Assembly: GCA_938007935.1 (NCBI GenBank)
Contig: CALLMD010000021.1
Coordinates: 1-49,671, forward strand
DNA: 49,671 bases
Origin: an uncultured Hellea sp.
GTDB lineage: Bacteria; Pseudomonadota; Alphaproteobacteria; Caulobacterales; Maricaulaceae
Reading direction: 5' to 3'
Shown here piece by piece: positions 27,750 through 36,119 of this stretch (within the stretch, counting starts at the first letter, position 1; each line of letters opens with the position of its first letter). The position numbers were made by a program, and so were the translations under genes. The notes beneath the pieces are model-generated. The model did not search any database. It was not told where the DNA came from and saw only the letters and a list, made by a program, of their open reading frames with translations.

Positions 27750-30308
27750 ATGCGGTTTAAAAAAAATAAATGTACGGCTTTATTCGTAATATTGACTACA
27801 CTATCGACAGTGGCTTGTCAGTTAGATGTATCATCAGAAAATAATGTTCACACGGGCGCCAAAGAAGCTGTGAATAAAGTGATGAAAGAAAATACCTCAT
27901 TTTACAAATCTGTGACTGAAGGCGAAGTCATTTCTGCTGAAAATTGGCCTGAAGTAAAAACGCCGCCTCTCAACCCCGCTGTTGAAAAACGCGTTAGCGA
28001 AATCATAGCTAAAATGACACTTGAGCAAAAAGTTGGTCAGGTTATTCAAGCTGATAGCAATGCGGTAACGCCTGAAGAAGTTAAACAATATCGTTTAGGA
28101 TCTGTTCTGAGTGGTGGTAATTCTGCTCCTGGGGATTTGCCTTACGCAGAAGCAAAAAAATGGCTTACCGCAGCAGATGCTTATTTCGAAGCATCCTTAG
28201 ACACCGAGGGGGTTGAGGTCGCTGTACCTGTAATATGGGGAATTGATGCGGTTCACGGACATGCTAACTTAACGGGTGCCATTATCTTTCCTCACAATGT
28301 GGGGTTAGGCGCTGCTAATGATCCCGCATTGGTCAAACGTATTGCGGAAATTACAGCAGTTGAATTAAATGTGTCAGGTCATGACTGGACGTTTGCGCCA
28401 ACCTTAGCGGTGCCTCAAAATGACCGTTGGGGCCGAGGGTATGAGGGGTTTTCGGAATCGCCTGAAATAGTTAAGTCCTACGGCGGAGCAATTGTTGAGG
28501 GGCTGCAAGGTAAAATCGGAACCGATGAATTTATGGGGCCGAGCCGTGTTATTTCAACAGCCAAGCATTTCTTAGGTGATGGGGGAACTGAGAATGGAAC
28601 CGATCAGGGGGATGCGAAAATATCAGAATCTGAGCTTAGAAATATTCATTTAGGCGGGTACATAACAGCCGTGGAGGATGGCGCACAATCCGTTATGGCT
28701 AGTTTTTCTGCTTGGCAAGGCCAAGCTATGCATGGCCAGAAGGAATTGATGACCGATGTTTTAAAGGGACGAATGAATTTTAATGGCTTTATTATCGGTG
28801 ATTGGAATGGGCATGCCTTAATCCCTGGCTGCACGGCAACTGATTGTCCGCAATCCCTTAATGCAGGGCTGGATATGTATATGGCACCCGATACATGGAA
28901 AGGGCTTTATGAATCTACTTTGAAACATGTAGAGTCAGGTGAAATTCCGATGGAGCGGTTAGATGATGCCGTTCGCCGCATATTACGGGTTAAAATTAAT
29001 TCTGGAATTTTTGAAAAACCAAAACCAAGTGCAAGGCCACTGGCGGGTAAGATAGATCTTTTAGGTTCAAAGGAGCATAGGGATGTTGCGCGCGAAGCTG
29101 TTCGCAAGTCTCAAGTACTCCTGAAAAATAATAACCAAACCTTACCTTTATCTGCAGGCGCAAAAATTCACATTGTCGGCAAAGGGGCTGACTTTATTGG
29201 TAAGTTTTCAGGTGGCTGGACGCTGTCTTGGCAAGGCGGAGGGTACGATAACGACGAATTCCCAAGCGGAGAGACTTTCCTTTCCGCAGTTAAAAGAGAA
29301 GTTAGTAAGGCAGGCGGTCGTGTAACGTATGACGCGACAGGAGACACAATTCCGAGTGATGCAGATGTTATTATTGCGGTTTATGGCGAAGACCCATACG
29401 CAGAATTTCAAGGAGACAGAGATAATGTCGATTTCGTGCCGAATGACTTCGACACTCAAAACCTGTTGAAATATAAATCGGCGGGAATACCGGTTGTCTC
29501 CGTATTTTTGTCTGGCCGACCGCTTTGGGTAAATACTGAAATTAATGCATCTGATGCTTTTATTGCGTCTTGGCTGCCTGGTAGTGAAGCTGCAGGTGTT
29601 TCAGATCTCATTTTTCAGACAAGGCCTGACTATGACTTTACTGGTCGCTTATCATTTTCATGGCCGAAATTGGCGACACAGGTCAAGTTAAACCCTCACC
29701 ATGCCAACTATGACCCATTGTTTGAATTGGGCTATGGTCTGTCACTCAAAGATAAAGTTACTATGGCTGACCTGCCTGAAGATGATGGGCTTGTCATAAA
29801 TGGCGCGGGATCTAAGGGAGTGTTTTTTCAGAAAGGTGTTGTCCCATCTCCATGGGATTTTGCCGTGAATGGAATCAATATTGATGTGCCGTTTGATGGC
29901 AATGGTACAAAAGTAACAGCCTTTGACCGTGCAGCCCAGGAAGATGCTATTCGAGTGAAGTTTACACAGGCTGATGCCATGTTTTCAATTTCTACTTCAA
30001 GTTATGGCATGGATTTTCAACGTGAAACCAATGGCGCTATGGAACTTGCTTTTGAGACGAAATGGATTCAAGGGCCAAAGTTCGCAAATGTTGGTATGAG
30101 TTGTATCAATGGTGCAACATGCTCAAATTTTAAAACTATTCAGCTTTCTGATGAGTGGGTGGAAACGAGAATTTCTCTGAGTTGTTTTCAGGGTATGTCT
30201 GATTTAAAGCATCCATTTGCTATCAGGGGTACGTCTGGGCTTGATTTGGCGATTGCAAGTGTTTCACTTAAAGAACAGAGCGCGGATTCTATAAAGTGCA
30301 AGAGCTAA
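27750..30308 (+). CDS. GH3 beta-glucosidase lipoprotein (ExoP-like)
   Basis: This 852-aa protein has a lipoprotein signal (LFVILTTLSTVAC; Cys23), so it is likely membrane-anchored. The GH3 TIM-barrel domain (about 80-430) contains PVIWGIDAVHGHAN, TAKHFLGDGGTENGTDQG and the catalytic nucleophile D351 in FIIGDWNGH. The second alpha/beta sandwich domain (about 450-690) has SQVLLKNNNQTLPL and ends with FELGYGLS. A further C-terminal domain (about 710-850) resembles the beta-sandwich of marine exo-beta-glucanase ExoP. The enzyme should release glucose from beta-1,3/1,4 gluco-oligosaccharides, fitting with the GH5 enzyme, the glucose symporter and glk. It converges on gntK with almost no spacer. 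Confidence 0.93.
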   Translation: MRFKKNKCTALFVILTTLSTVACQLDVSSENNVHTGAKEAVNKVMKENTSFYKSVTEGEVISAENWPEVKTPPLNPAVEKRVSEIIAKMTLEQKVGQVIQADSNAVTPEEVKQYRLGSVLSGGNSAPGDLPYAEAKKWLTAADAYFEASLDTEGVEVAVPVIWGIDAVHGHANLTGAIIFPHNVGLGAANDPALVKRIAEITAVELNVSGHDWTFAPTLAVPQNDRWGRGYEGFSESPEIVKSYGGAIVEGLQGKIGTDEFMGPSRVISTAKHFLGDGGTENGTDQGDAKISESELRNIHLGGYITAVEDGAQSVMASFSAWQGQAMHGQKELMTDVLKGRMNFNGFIIGDWNGHALIPGCTATDCPQSLNAGLDMYMAPDTWKGLYESTLKHVESGEIPMERLDDAVRRILRVKINSGIFEKPKPSARPLAGKIDLLGSKEHRDVAREAVRKSQVLLKNNNQTLPLSAGAKIHIVGKGADFIGKFSGGWTLSWQGGGYDNDEFPSGETFLSAVKREVSKAGGRVTYDATGDTIPSDADVIIAVYGEDPYAEFQGDRDNVDFVPNDFDTQNLLKYKSAGIPVVSVFLSGRPLWVNTEINASDAFIASWLPGSEAAGVSDLIFQTRPDYDFTGRLSFSWPKLATQVKLNPHHANYDPLFELGYGLSLKDKVTMADLPEDDGLVINGAGSKGVFFQKGVVPSPWDFAVNGINIDVPFDGNGTKVTAFDRAAQEDAIRVKFTQADAMFSISTSSYGMDFQRETNGAMELAFETKWIQGPKFANVGMSCINGATCSNFKTIQLSDEWVETRISLSCFQGMSDLKHPFAIRGTSGLDLAIASVSLKEQSADSIKCKS

Positions 30309-30309
30309 G

Positions 30310-30795
30310 CTATAAATTTTCGACAAACTCTCGAAGATTTTTCAGGATATTTGGAAGCTTATCATTAGCGTTAACTTCATGCCCGCAAGAGGGAGGGGTC
30401 CAAGCCTCAAATTGACTTTGAGCAAGGCTTGGTGGCATGAAATGCTCGCGCTGTTTCATGCGACGTGTGACTTCTTTTGGGCTTACATTTAGCTTAATCC
30501 AATAAATCGGTGGTTTACATTTGGTTTGAAGATTATTTTGAACAAATGGCGTTAAAGCAGAGCAGGCTAAAATGATGGGCTGTTCATCAAAGGAGTTTAC
30601 TTCTTCACTTATGGCGATAAGCCAATCTACTCGATCCTCATCAGTAAGAGGCTTACCTGCACTCATTTTTTTTATGTTTGAGGCGGGGTGAAAATCATCT
30701 CCTTCAATAAAAGGATAATTTAAGTCCTGGGCCAATAAGCGTCCAATGGTGGATTTTCCAGACCCAGATACGCCGCATATAACGAAAAGCGGCAT
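30310..30795 (-). CDS. gntK: Gluconokinase
   Basis: The 161-aa P-loop kinase phosphorylates D-gluconate to 6-phosphogluconate. The Walker A motif GVSGSGKST begins near residue 8, and EGDDFHPASNIKKMSAGKPLTDEDRVDWL and ILACSALTP are the family's substrate-binding blocks; KQREHFMPPSLAQSQFEAW completes the lid. The start at 30795 (MPLFVICG) is chosen because it leaves a 4-base gap after the GH5 stop, whereas a longer frame overlaps the GH5 gene by 29 bases. It is co-directional with the GH5-cupin gene and complements the GntP permease for gluconate use. Confidence 0.94.
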   Translation of the reverse strand: MPLFVICGVSGSGKSTIGRLLAQDLNYPFIEGDDFHPASNIKKMSAGKPLTDEDRVDWLIAISEEVNSFDEQPIILACSALTPFVQNNLQTKCKPPIYWIKLNVSPKEVTRRMKQREHFMPPSLAQSQFEAWTPPSCGHEVNANDKLPNILKNLREFVENL

Positions 30796-30799
30796 ATAC

Positions 30800-32158
30800 T
30801 TATTTCTTGTTATACTTAAATACGACAAACTTTAAAGGTGTCGCCCCTGTATTCTTCAGGCCGTGCAAATCCCAAGATTCGGCATATATCATGTCACCTG
30901 CATTGGCGGGAAAGTCTTTATTACCGATAGTCCAAGTTCCGTTACCTTCAAGTACCATAAGAAATTCTTCCTCTTCATGTTTATGTGGAGGGTGAATTTC
31001 CTGACCAGGCTTAATGACGGCAACACCAGCGAGTGTGTCTTTTGTAAAGTTTGTTTTCCCCGCATAATATGCCTTGAAATTGCCCCATGCTTCATGAGCT
31101 GTATTGGCAGTGACTTCTGTTGTAACTCGTGTCCGAATGGTTTTGTCGACCACAGGCAGTGATTTTGTATCGAGAGCTTGAAGCATGTCTTCATCCCATT
31201 TTTGGGTTGCGGAATTAAACAACGAAAATGTATTTGAAAAGCTCCAAAGGCACCATGGAATTTCAGCAGAATCTAATGCCGCTCTGACGGCACCTACGTA
31301 TTTGACACGGTCTTTATTTTTGATGCCTTCATAGGCACCGTATTCACCCACAAAAACGGGGCGGTTGATTTTGGTTCTAAAATTAGTGGCTTTTTCTATG
31401 GAGCTTTTAAGTTCTGCTCGGTCTTGTTTATTGCCCCAACCTCTTTTCGTCATAGGCGTGTCTTTACCAAGCCAAGGCGCTTTTTGATGGGTGAAGTCAA
31501 AAGGATCATAATAATGATAGGTATAAACGATATTGTCATCCATTGGAGGTATGTTGGTTTCTAGGCTATTAATGCCTGACCAGTTTTCGCCGCCTAATAT
31601 AACAATGCGGTTTGGGTTACTTTGACGAATTGTTAATACCGCTGCTTTTTGCGTGGCGTGCAATATATCCCCCTTTAGCTTTTTATGGGGTTCATTGAGC
31701 GTTTCGAACCACAGGCTATCCGAGTAGTTTGCAAAGTACGGTGCGATTTGACGCCAGATTTCTACATATTTTCGAAGATTACCTGCCGGATCAGTCATTA
31801 AGTCGTCAAAATGGTGAACATTAAGAATGACATTGAGATCATTGGCTAGTGCAGATGAGACAATGCGTTCGACATTTTTGATAAAATCAGTTTCGATTAT
31901 ATATTTTGGGCCTTGGCCTGTATAGTCGCTCCAGCGGACAGGAATGCGAACTGTATCGAATCCTTTATTTTTAATCATTGCAAAATGGGCCGTATCTATA
32001 GGCTGCCCCCAACTAATGTCTTTGGGGGCGTCCAAGCTGTTACCCATATTCACACAGCGTTTCATGTCAAAACTTGGTATTTCAGCAGCCTGGATTGTCG
32101 ATGCATAGGCCATCAGTGAACAGAAAGCAGCTAATTTTAAAATGTGATTTCGTGACAT
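30800..32158 (-). CDS. Secreted GH5 glycoside hydrolase fused to a cupin domain
   Basis: The 452-aa protein begins with a signal peptide (MSRNHILKLAAFCSLMAYASTIQA). The GH5 barrel spans about residues 28-340: RIPVRW, HHFD, the acid/base E156 in FETLNEPH, HYYDPF, and the nucleophile E272 in FVGEYGAY; this looks like an endo-beta-glucanase/cellulase. The C-terminal 75 residues (377-452) form a cupin: PGQEIHPPHKHEEEEF supplies H392, H394 and E398, and a second motif supplies H432. This fusion is unusual. The start at 32158 has GGGAA seven bases upstream; a longer frame to 32314 lacks a signal peptide. A LacI-type operator lies 49-62 bases upstream. It is followed by gntK. Confidence 0.9.
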   Translation of the reverse strand: MSRNHILKLAAFCSLMAYASTIQAAEIPSFDMKRCVNMGNSLDAPKDISWGQPIDTAHFAMIKNKGFDTVRIPVRWSDYTGQGPKYIIETDFIKNVERIVSSALANDLNVILNVHHFDDLMTDPAGNLRKYVEIWRQIAPYFANYSDSLWFETLNEPHKKLKGDILHATQKAAVLTIRQSNPNRIVILGGENWSGINSLETNIPPMDDNIVYTYHYYDPFDFTHQKAPWLGKDTPMTKRGWGNKQDRAELKSSIEKATNFRTKINRPVFVGEYGAYEGIKNKDRVKYVGAVRAALDSAEIPWCLWSFSNTFSLFNSATQKWDEDMLQALDTKSLPVVDKTIRTRVTTEVTANTAHEAWGNFKAYYAGKTNFTKDTLAGVAVIKPGQEIHPPHKHEEEEFLMVLEGNGTWTIGNKDFPANAGDMIYAESWDLHGLKNTGATPLKFVVFKYNKK

Positions 32159-32206
32159 AATGATTCCCAAATTATTGAATATTATTTCATTAAAAAATAG
32201 CGACGT

Positions 32207-32220
32207 TGACAACGATGTCA
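32207..32220. promoter_or_regulatory. LacI-type operator TGACAACGATGTCA
   Basis: A 14-bp palindrome (one mismatched pair) placed 49-62 bases upstream of the GH5-cupin start and 33 bases before the broken lipoprotein frame on the other strand. It is identical to the site at 32484-32497. Confidence 0.8.
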
Positions 32221-32252
32221 AGTTTGCGAAGTTGTATATCGGGGGTAGAGTT

Positions 32253-32478
32253 ATGGTCTCAATATTCACTCGACTTTGTTTTATTATGTTTGTTTCTGAT
32301 GGCGTGTTCACCATCGCCCGATTTCAGGCTGGATGTAGGTTTCACGCATTCTGATGGGTGGCAATCTACAAAGTAGCGAAGCAAGACGGTTCAGGGGAAG
32401 GGGCAGGTAAGATTTGGGCTGCCTCCTATGTGGGATGGCCGTGATTGGGTTCTGCTTTTGAGGTCAACGGAATAGAAA
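32253..32478 (+). pseudogene. Possible remnant of a second lipoprotein gene
   Basis: An ATG at 32253 preceded by GGGGG starts a frame (MVSIFTRL) which, after a one-base shift, continues as LCLFLMACSPSPDFRLDVGFTH, a clear lipoprotein signal with lipobox LMAC, followed by GWQSTK and a stop at 32371-32376. Downstream, in the same frame, a short open stretch reads PPMWDGRDWVLLL before a stop near 32473. No family is recognised. It lies within the 404-base divergent space between the GH5 and Gfo/Idh genes. It may be a degraded gene or chance. Confidence 0.35.
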
Positions 32479-32483
32479 ATATT

Positions 32484-32497
32484 TGACAACGATGTCA
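32484..32497. promoter_or_regulatory. LacI-type operator TGACAACGATGTCA
   Basis: This copy is identical to the one at 32207 and lies 66-79 bases before the GTG start of the Gfo/Idh gene, overlapping a TTGACA that could be a -35 element (32483-32488). It is well placed to repress the 32563-38387 operon. Confidence 0.8.
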
Positions 32498-32562
32498 GCG
32501 TGAATAATAAATAAAGCTGAGTTAAATACATAAATCAGCGGAGATATAGGATTCAACGTAAA

Positions 32563-33672
32563 GTGAAATTTGGCATGGTTGGCGGAGGTCAGGGAGCTTT
32601 TATTGGTGAAGTTCATCGATTGGCCGCTCGTCTAGATAATAAACTTGAGTTGGTTTGTGGCGCATTTTCCCGTGATGCTGAAAATTCGAAATTGACGGGG
32701 CAGCAGCTTGGGCTTGACCCCTCAAGGGTTTACAAAGACTTTGATGCCATGATGAAAGCCGAAGCGGCTCTTTCAGAAGATCAGCGAATGGACTTTGTAT
32801 CAATTGTTACGCCCAACCATGTGCATTATCCTGTTGCTAAAGCAGCGCTTGAAAATGGGTTTCATGTGTTGTCGGACAAGCCCGCAACGAAGGACTTAGA
32901 GGAAGTGCAAGCGTTGCGTGCGCTTGCCAAGCAAACGGGTCTTAAATACGCACTTACTCATACCTATTTGGGTTATCCCCTGGTGCGGTCGGCGCGTGAG
33001 CTAATTCAAAGTGGGGCGCTAGGTTCAATCCGAAAGGTATTTGTAGAGTACATTCAGGGGTGGTTGGCGACAGATGTTCAAAATAAGCAAGCTGAGTGGC
33101 GTACTGATCCTGCCAAAAGCGGCAAATCTGGTTGTATGGGTGATATTGGAACACATGCCCATAATTTGGCTGAGTATGTAACGGGTAAGCGTATGACTCA
33201 TGTTGCGGCAGACTTAAATATTTTTGCACCGGGAAGGTTGTTGGATGATGACGGCTCAGTCCTGTTTAGGATGGAGGATGGCATTAAAGGTGTTTTGTCG
33301 GCGTCCCAGATTTGTGTGGGCTGCGAGAATGGCTTGACGCTTCGGGTATATGGCGAGACGGGTGGATTAAGCTGGGCGCAGGAAAACCCAAATAGAATGA
33401 TGCGAACTTATCTTGATAGGCCAGCTGAAATTCTGACCTCAGCTCAAAGTTATCTCTCTGAAGATGTTCAATCTATGTATAGGACGCCCGCCGGGCACCC
33501 TGAAGGATATTTAGAGGCTTTTGCTAATATTTACCTTGAATTCTCTCGTGCCATTAGCAGCGGTGGAAGCTTGAGTGCTTCAATGGATAGCGCTGTACGT
33601 GGTATGAGTTTTATCGAGGCTCTGATTGAGAGTCAAAAACATAACTCCGCTTGGACAGAGGTACTGCAATGA
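32563..33672 (+). CDS. Gfo/Idh/MocA-family oxidoreductase
   Basis: The 369-aa NAD(P)-dependent sugar oxidoreductase starts at a GTG; this start is set by the Rossmann motif MVGGGQGAFIG, which begins at residue 5. FVSIVTPNHVHYPVAKAALENGFHVLSDKPAT contains the conserved nucleotide-side Lys (DKPAT), and SGCMGDIGTHAHNLAEYVTG has the catalytic D-x-x-x-H of the family. It is the first gene of a five-gene plus-strand operon, overlapping the next gene by 4 bases. Together with the glycoside dehydrogenase genes downstream it may reduce or oxidise a keto-sugar intermediate; the exact substrate is not readable. Confidence 0.9.
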   Translation: MKFGMVGGGQGAFIGEVHRLAARLDNKLELVCGAFSRDAENSKLTGQQLGLDPSRVYKDFDAMMKAEAALSEDQRMDFVSIVTPNHVHYPVAKAALENGFHVLSDKPATKDLEEVQALRALAKQTGLKYALTHTYLGYPLVRSARELIQSGALGSIRKVFVEYIQGWLATDVQNKQAEWRTDPAKSGKSGCMGDIGTHAHNLAEYVTGKRMTHVAADLNIFAPGRLLDDDGSVLFRMEDGIKGVLSASQICVGCENGLTLRVYGETGGLSWAQENPNRMMRTYLDRPAEILTSAQSYLSEDVQSMYRTPAGHPEGYLEAFANIYLEFSRAISSGGSLSASMDSAVRGMSFIEALIESQKHNSAWTEVLQ

Positions 33673-34721
33673 AGACTATACAAGGCCCAGCTATTTTCTT
33701 GGCTCAGTTCATGGGTGATGCACCTTTTGATACAATGGAAAATGCGTGTCGATGGATGGCTGATGCGGGTTATAAGGGCGTGCAAATTCCTACGGACAAC
33801 CCCGTTTGTATTGATTTGGAGCTTGCAGCTGAGAGTCTAACATATTGCGATGAATATAAAGGGCAGCTTCGCGAATATGGCGTTGAGGTTACGGAGCTAT
33901 CCACCCATATTCAGGGGCAGTTAGTTGCCGTGCATCCTGCTTATGATGTTGCCTTTGATAGTTTTGCGCCAGAAGCTCTGCGTGGGAAGCCTGCCGCGCG
34001 TCAAGAATGGGCCACTAAGCAAGTTAAGCTCGCGGCTCATGCGTCTAGGAATTTAGGTGTTAATCGCTCGGTGAGTTTCCCTGGTGCTCTTGTTTGGCCA
34101 TATATGTATCCATGGCCTCAAAGACCTGCAGGACTTGTTGAGGAGGGTTTTAAAGAATTGGCGCGTTTATGGCGTCCAATTTTGGATGTTTACGAGGAGT
34201 GCGGTGTTGATATTTGTTATGAAATCCATCCAGGTGAGGATTTGCATGACGGGGTGACCTTCGAGCGATTTTTAAAAGAAGTTGATAATCATCCTCGCTG
34301 TAATATTCTTTATGACCCGAGTCATTTTGTTTTACAGTCGCTGGATTATCTTAGCTTTATCGATCACTACCATGAGCGCATCCGCATGTTTCATGTTAAA
34401 GACGCGGAGTTCAGGCCTAATGGAAAGTCTGGATCCTATGGCGGTTATCAGTCATGGGTCGATCGTCCAGGCCGCTTTAGGTCTTTGGGTGATGGACAGG
34501 TGGATTTCAAGGCGATATTTTCTAAGTTAGCCGGTTACGGCTTTGATGGTTGGGCGGTTGTGGAGTGGGAGTGCGCACTTAAGCATCCGGAGGATGGTGC
34601 AAGGGAGGGTGCGAAGTTTGTTTCGGATCATATTATTCGCGTGACAGAAAGAGCGTTTGACGATTTTGCTGGTGGCGATATCGACACTGAAGCGTTAAGA
34701 AAAATGATGGGCATAGCTTAG
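33669..34721 (+). CDS. Sugar phosphate isomerase/epimerase-like TIM-barrel protein
   Basis: The 350-aa protein belongs to the xylose-isomerase-like TIM barrel (AP endonuclease 2) family. Likely divalent-metal ligands are visible in YEIHPGED, LYDPSHF, FHVKDAEF and AVVEWEC. It has no signal peptide, so it acts in the cytoplasm. The start MKTIQGPAIF overlaps the Gfo/Idh stop (ATGA), indicating coupled translation. In characterised 3-keto-glycoside pathways, proteins of this family cleave or isomerise the keto sugar with a Gfo/Idh partner; that role fits here but is inferred. Confidence 0.88.
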   Translation: MKTIQGPAIFLAQFMGDAPFDTMENACRWMADAGYKGVQIPTDNPVCIDLELAAESLTYCDEYKGQLREYGVEVTELSTHIQGQLVAVHPAYDVAFDSFAPEALRGKPAARQEWATKQVKLAAHASRNLGVNRSVSFPGALVWPYMYPWPQRPAGLVEEGFKELARLWRPILDVYEECGVDICYEIHPGEDLHDGVTFERFLKEVDNHPRCNILYDPSHFVLQSLDYLSFIDHYHERIRMFHVKDAEFRPNGKSGSYGGYQSWVDRPGRFRSLGDGQVDFKAIFSKLAGYGFDGWAVVEWECALKHPEDGAREGAKFVSDHIIRVTERAFDDFAGGDIDTEALRKMMGIA

Positions 34722-34730
34722 GGGGGAAAT

Positions 34731-36119
34731 ATGGCGGCGAATACACAAGTTGTTGGTCAGGGGATTCAACATAATCGATTATTTTTATTAAGTTGTTTGT
34801 CGTTGATTGTGACGGCAATGACCTTCGCGATTCGCGCAGGTATTCTAGGGCAGCTCAATACTGAGTTTAACTTAACGGATACGCAGCTTGGTTGGGTGAA
34901 CGGGATGGCCTTTTTAGGGTTTCCGTTCGCTATGGTTATTTTCGGGTTTTTATACAATACACTGGGTCCTCGGCTCATCATGATTTTTGCTTTCTTTGGG
35001 CATTTGTTAGGGTTGGGATTAACGATTTTCGCTGGCGGTTTTCTGGGTTTGCTAATTTCAACCTTTTTTATTGGATTTGCTAACGGTTCGGTGGAGGCTG
35101 CTTGTAATCCGATGATCGCGGATATGTATAAAAATGAAAAAACCAAATGGTTGAATCGCTTTCATGTATGGTTCCCAGGCGGAATCGTCATCGGGTCCTT
35201 GGTTTCTTATTTCATGACGAAGATGGGTTTGGGATGGCAATCGCAAATTGGGGTCATGATTCTACCAACGCTTCTTTATGGTTACATGGTTTTTACTTCC
35301 GTATTTCCAACAACGACGAAGACCGAAGGCGTAAATCAAAAAGGTTTAATTGTTCTAGTGGCAATCTTGGCCTTGTTGGCTGTTATAGGCACGCCCAATA
35401 GTTTTATTGCGGGTATACCTTTAGGTGTATTGTTACCTCTTCTGGCTGTATTGGCGCTGGTTTATGTATTGGTGAAGCTTTTGGGGGGGCGTGATAGAGA
35501 TGCTATTCTTTTGATTATTGTTATGGGACTTATGTCCCTCACGGCAACGTCAGAATTCGGGCCTCAGCAATGGGTGGAGCGTATTCTTGGGTCTTCAGGG
35601 GCATCACCTATGTTAATTTTGGCTTTGGTAACAGGTATGATGGCTGTAGGCCGCTTCTTCGCGGGGCCAGTTGTTCATGCTTTTAACCCTGTGGGTGTTT
35701 TGTTGATGTCTGCTATATTTACAGCCTTGGGAATTTTCTTAATGAGCCAAGCCAGCGGAGCAATGATTTATGTCTCTGCCATGGTTTTTGCTCTCGGGGT
35801 CTGTTATTTTTGGCCGACCATGATTGGATTTACAGGCGAATACCTGCCAAAGACTGGCGCTTTAGGCATGTCGTTAGTAGGTGCGGCCGGTATGTTTGCT
35901 ATGACCTTCTGGAATCCAGTTATCGGCGGTTGGATCGATGGGGCTAGAGAGGTTGCGAAAGCTAGCGGCGTTACAGGTGATGCCATAGAGGTGGCAGCGG
36001 GAAGAGGTGCGCTCTCTATGCTCATTTATTTCCCGTTACTGCTCATTTTGGCCTTTGGTATTTTATTCCTCTTTCACAAAAAAATTGCAGCTAGCGCTGG
36101 AGATAATAATGATGAGTAA
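34731..36119 (+). CDS. MFS sugar transporter
   Basis: The 462-aa protein has 12 predicted membrane spans of the major facilitator type (for example FAIRAGILGQLNTEFNLTDTQLGWVNG, GFANGSVEAACNPMIADMY and FFAGPVVHAFNPVGVLLMSAIFTALG). It resembles the FucP/sugar-proton symporter branch. It begins 10 bases after the TIM-barrel gene with GGGGG before the ATG, and its end overlaps the next gene by 11 bases. Its place between cytoplasmic enzymes and an exported dehydrogenase suggests it brings the oxidised (keto) glycoside inside. Confidence 0.88.
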   Translation: MAANTQVVGQGIQHNRLFLLSCLSLIVTAMTFAIRAGILGQLNTEFNLTDTQLGWVNGMAFLGFPFAMVIFGFLYNTLGPRLIMIFAFFGHLLGLGLTIFAGGFLGLLISTFFIGFANGSVEAACNPMIADMYKNEKTKWLNRFHVWFPGGIVIGSLVSYFMTKMGLGWQSQIGVMILPTLLYGYMVFTSVFPTTTKTEGVNQKGLIVLVAILALLAVIGTPNSFIAGIPLGVLLPLLAVLALVYVLVKLLGGRDRDAILLIIVMGLMSLTATSEFGPQQWVERILGSSGASPMLILALVTGMMAVGRFFAGPVVHAFNPVGVLLMSAIFTALGIFLMSQASGAMIYVSAMVFALGVCYFWPTMIGFTGEYLPKTGALGMSLVGAAGMFAMTFWNPVIGGWIDGAREVAKASGVTGDAIEVAAGRGALSMLIYFPLLLILAFGILFLFHKKIAASAGDNNDE

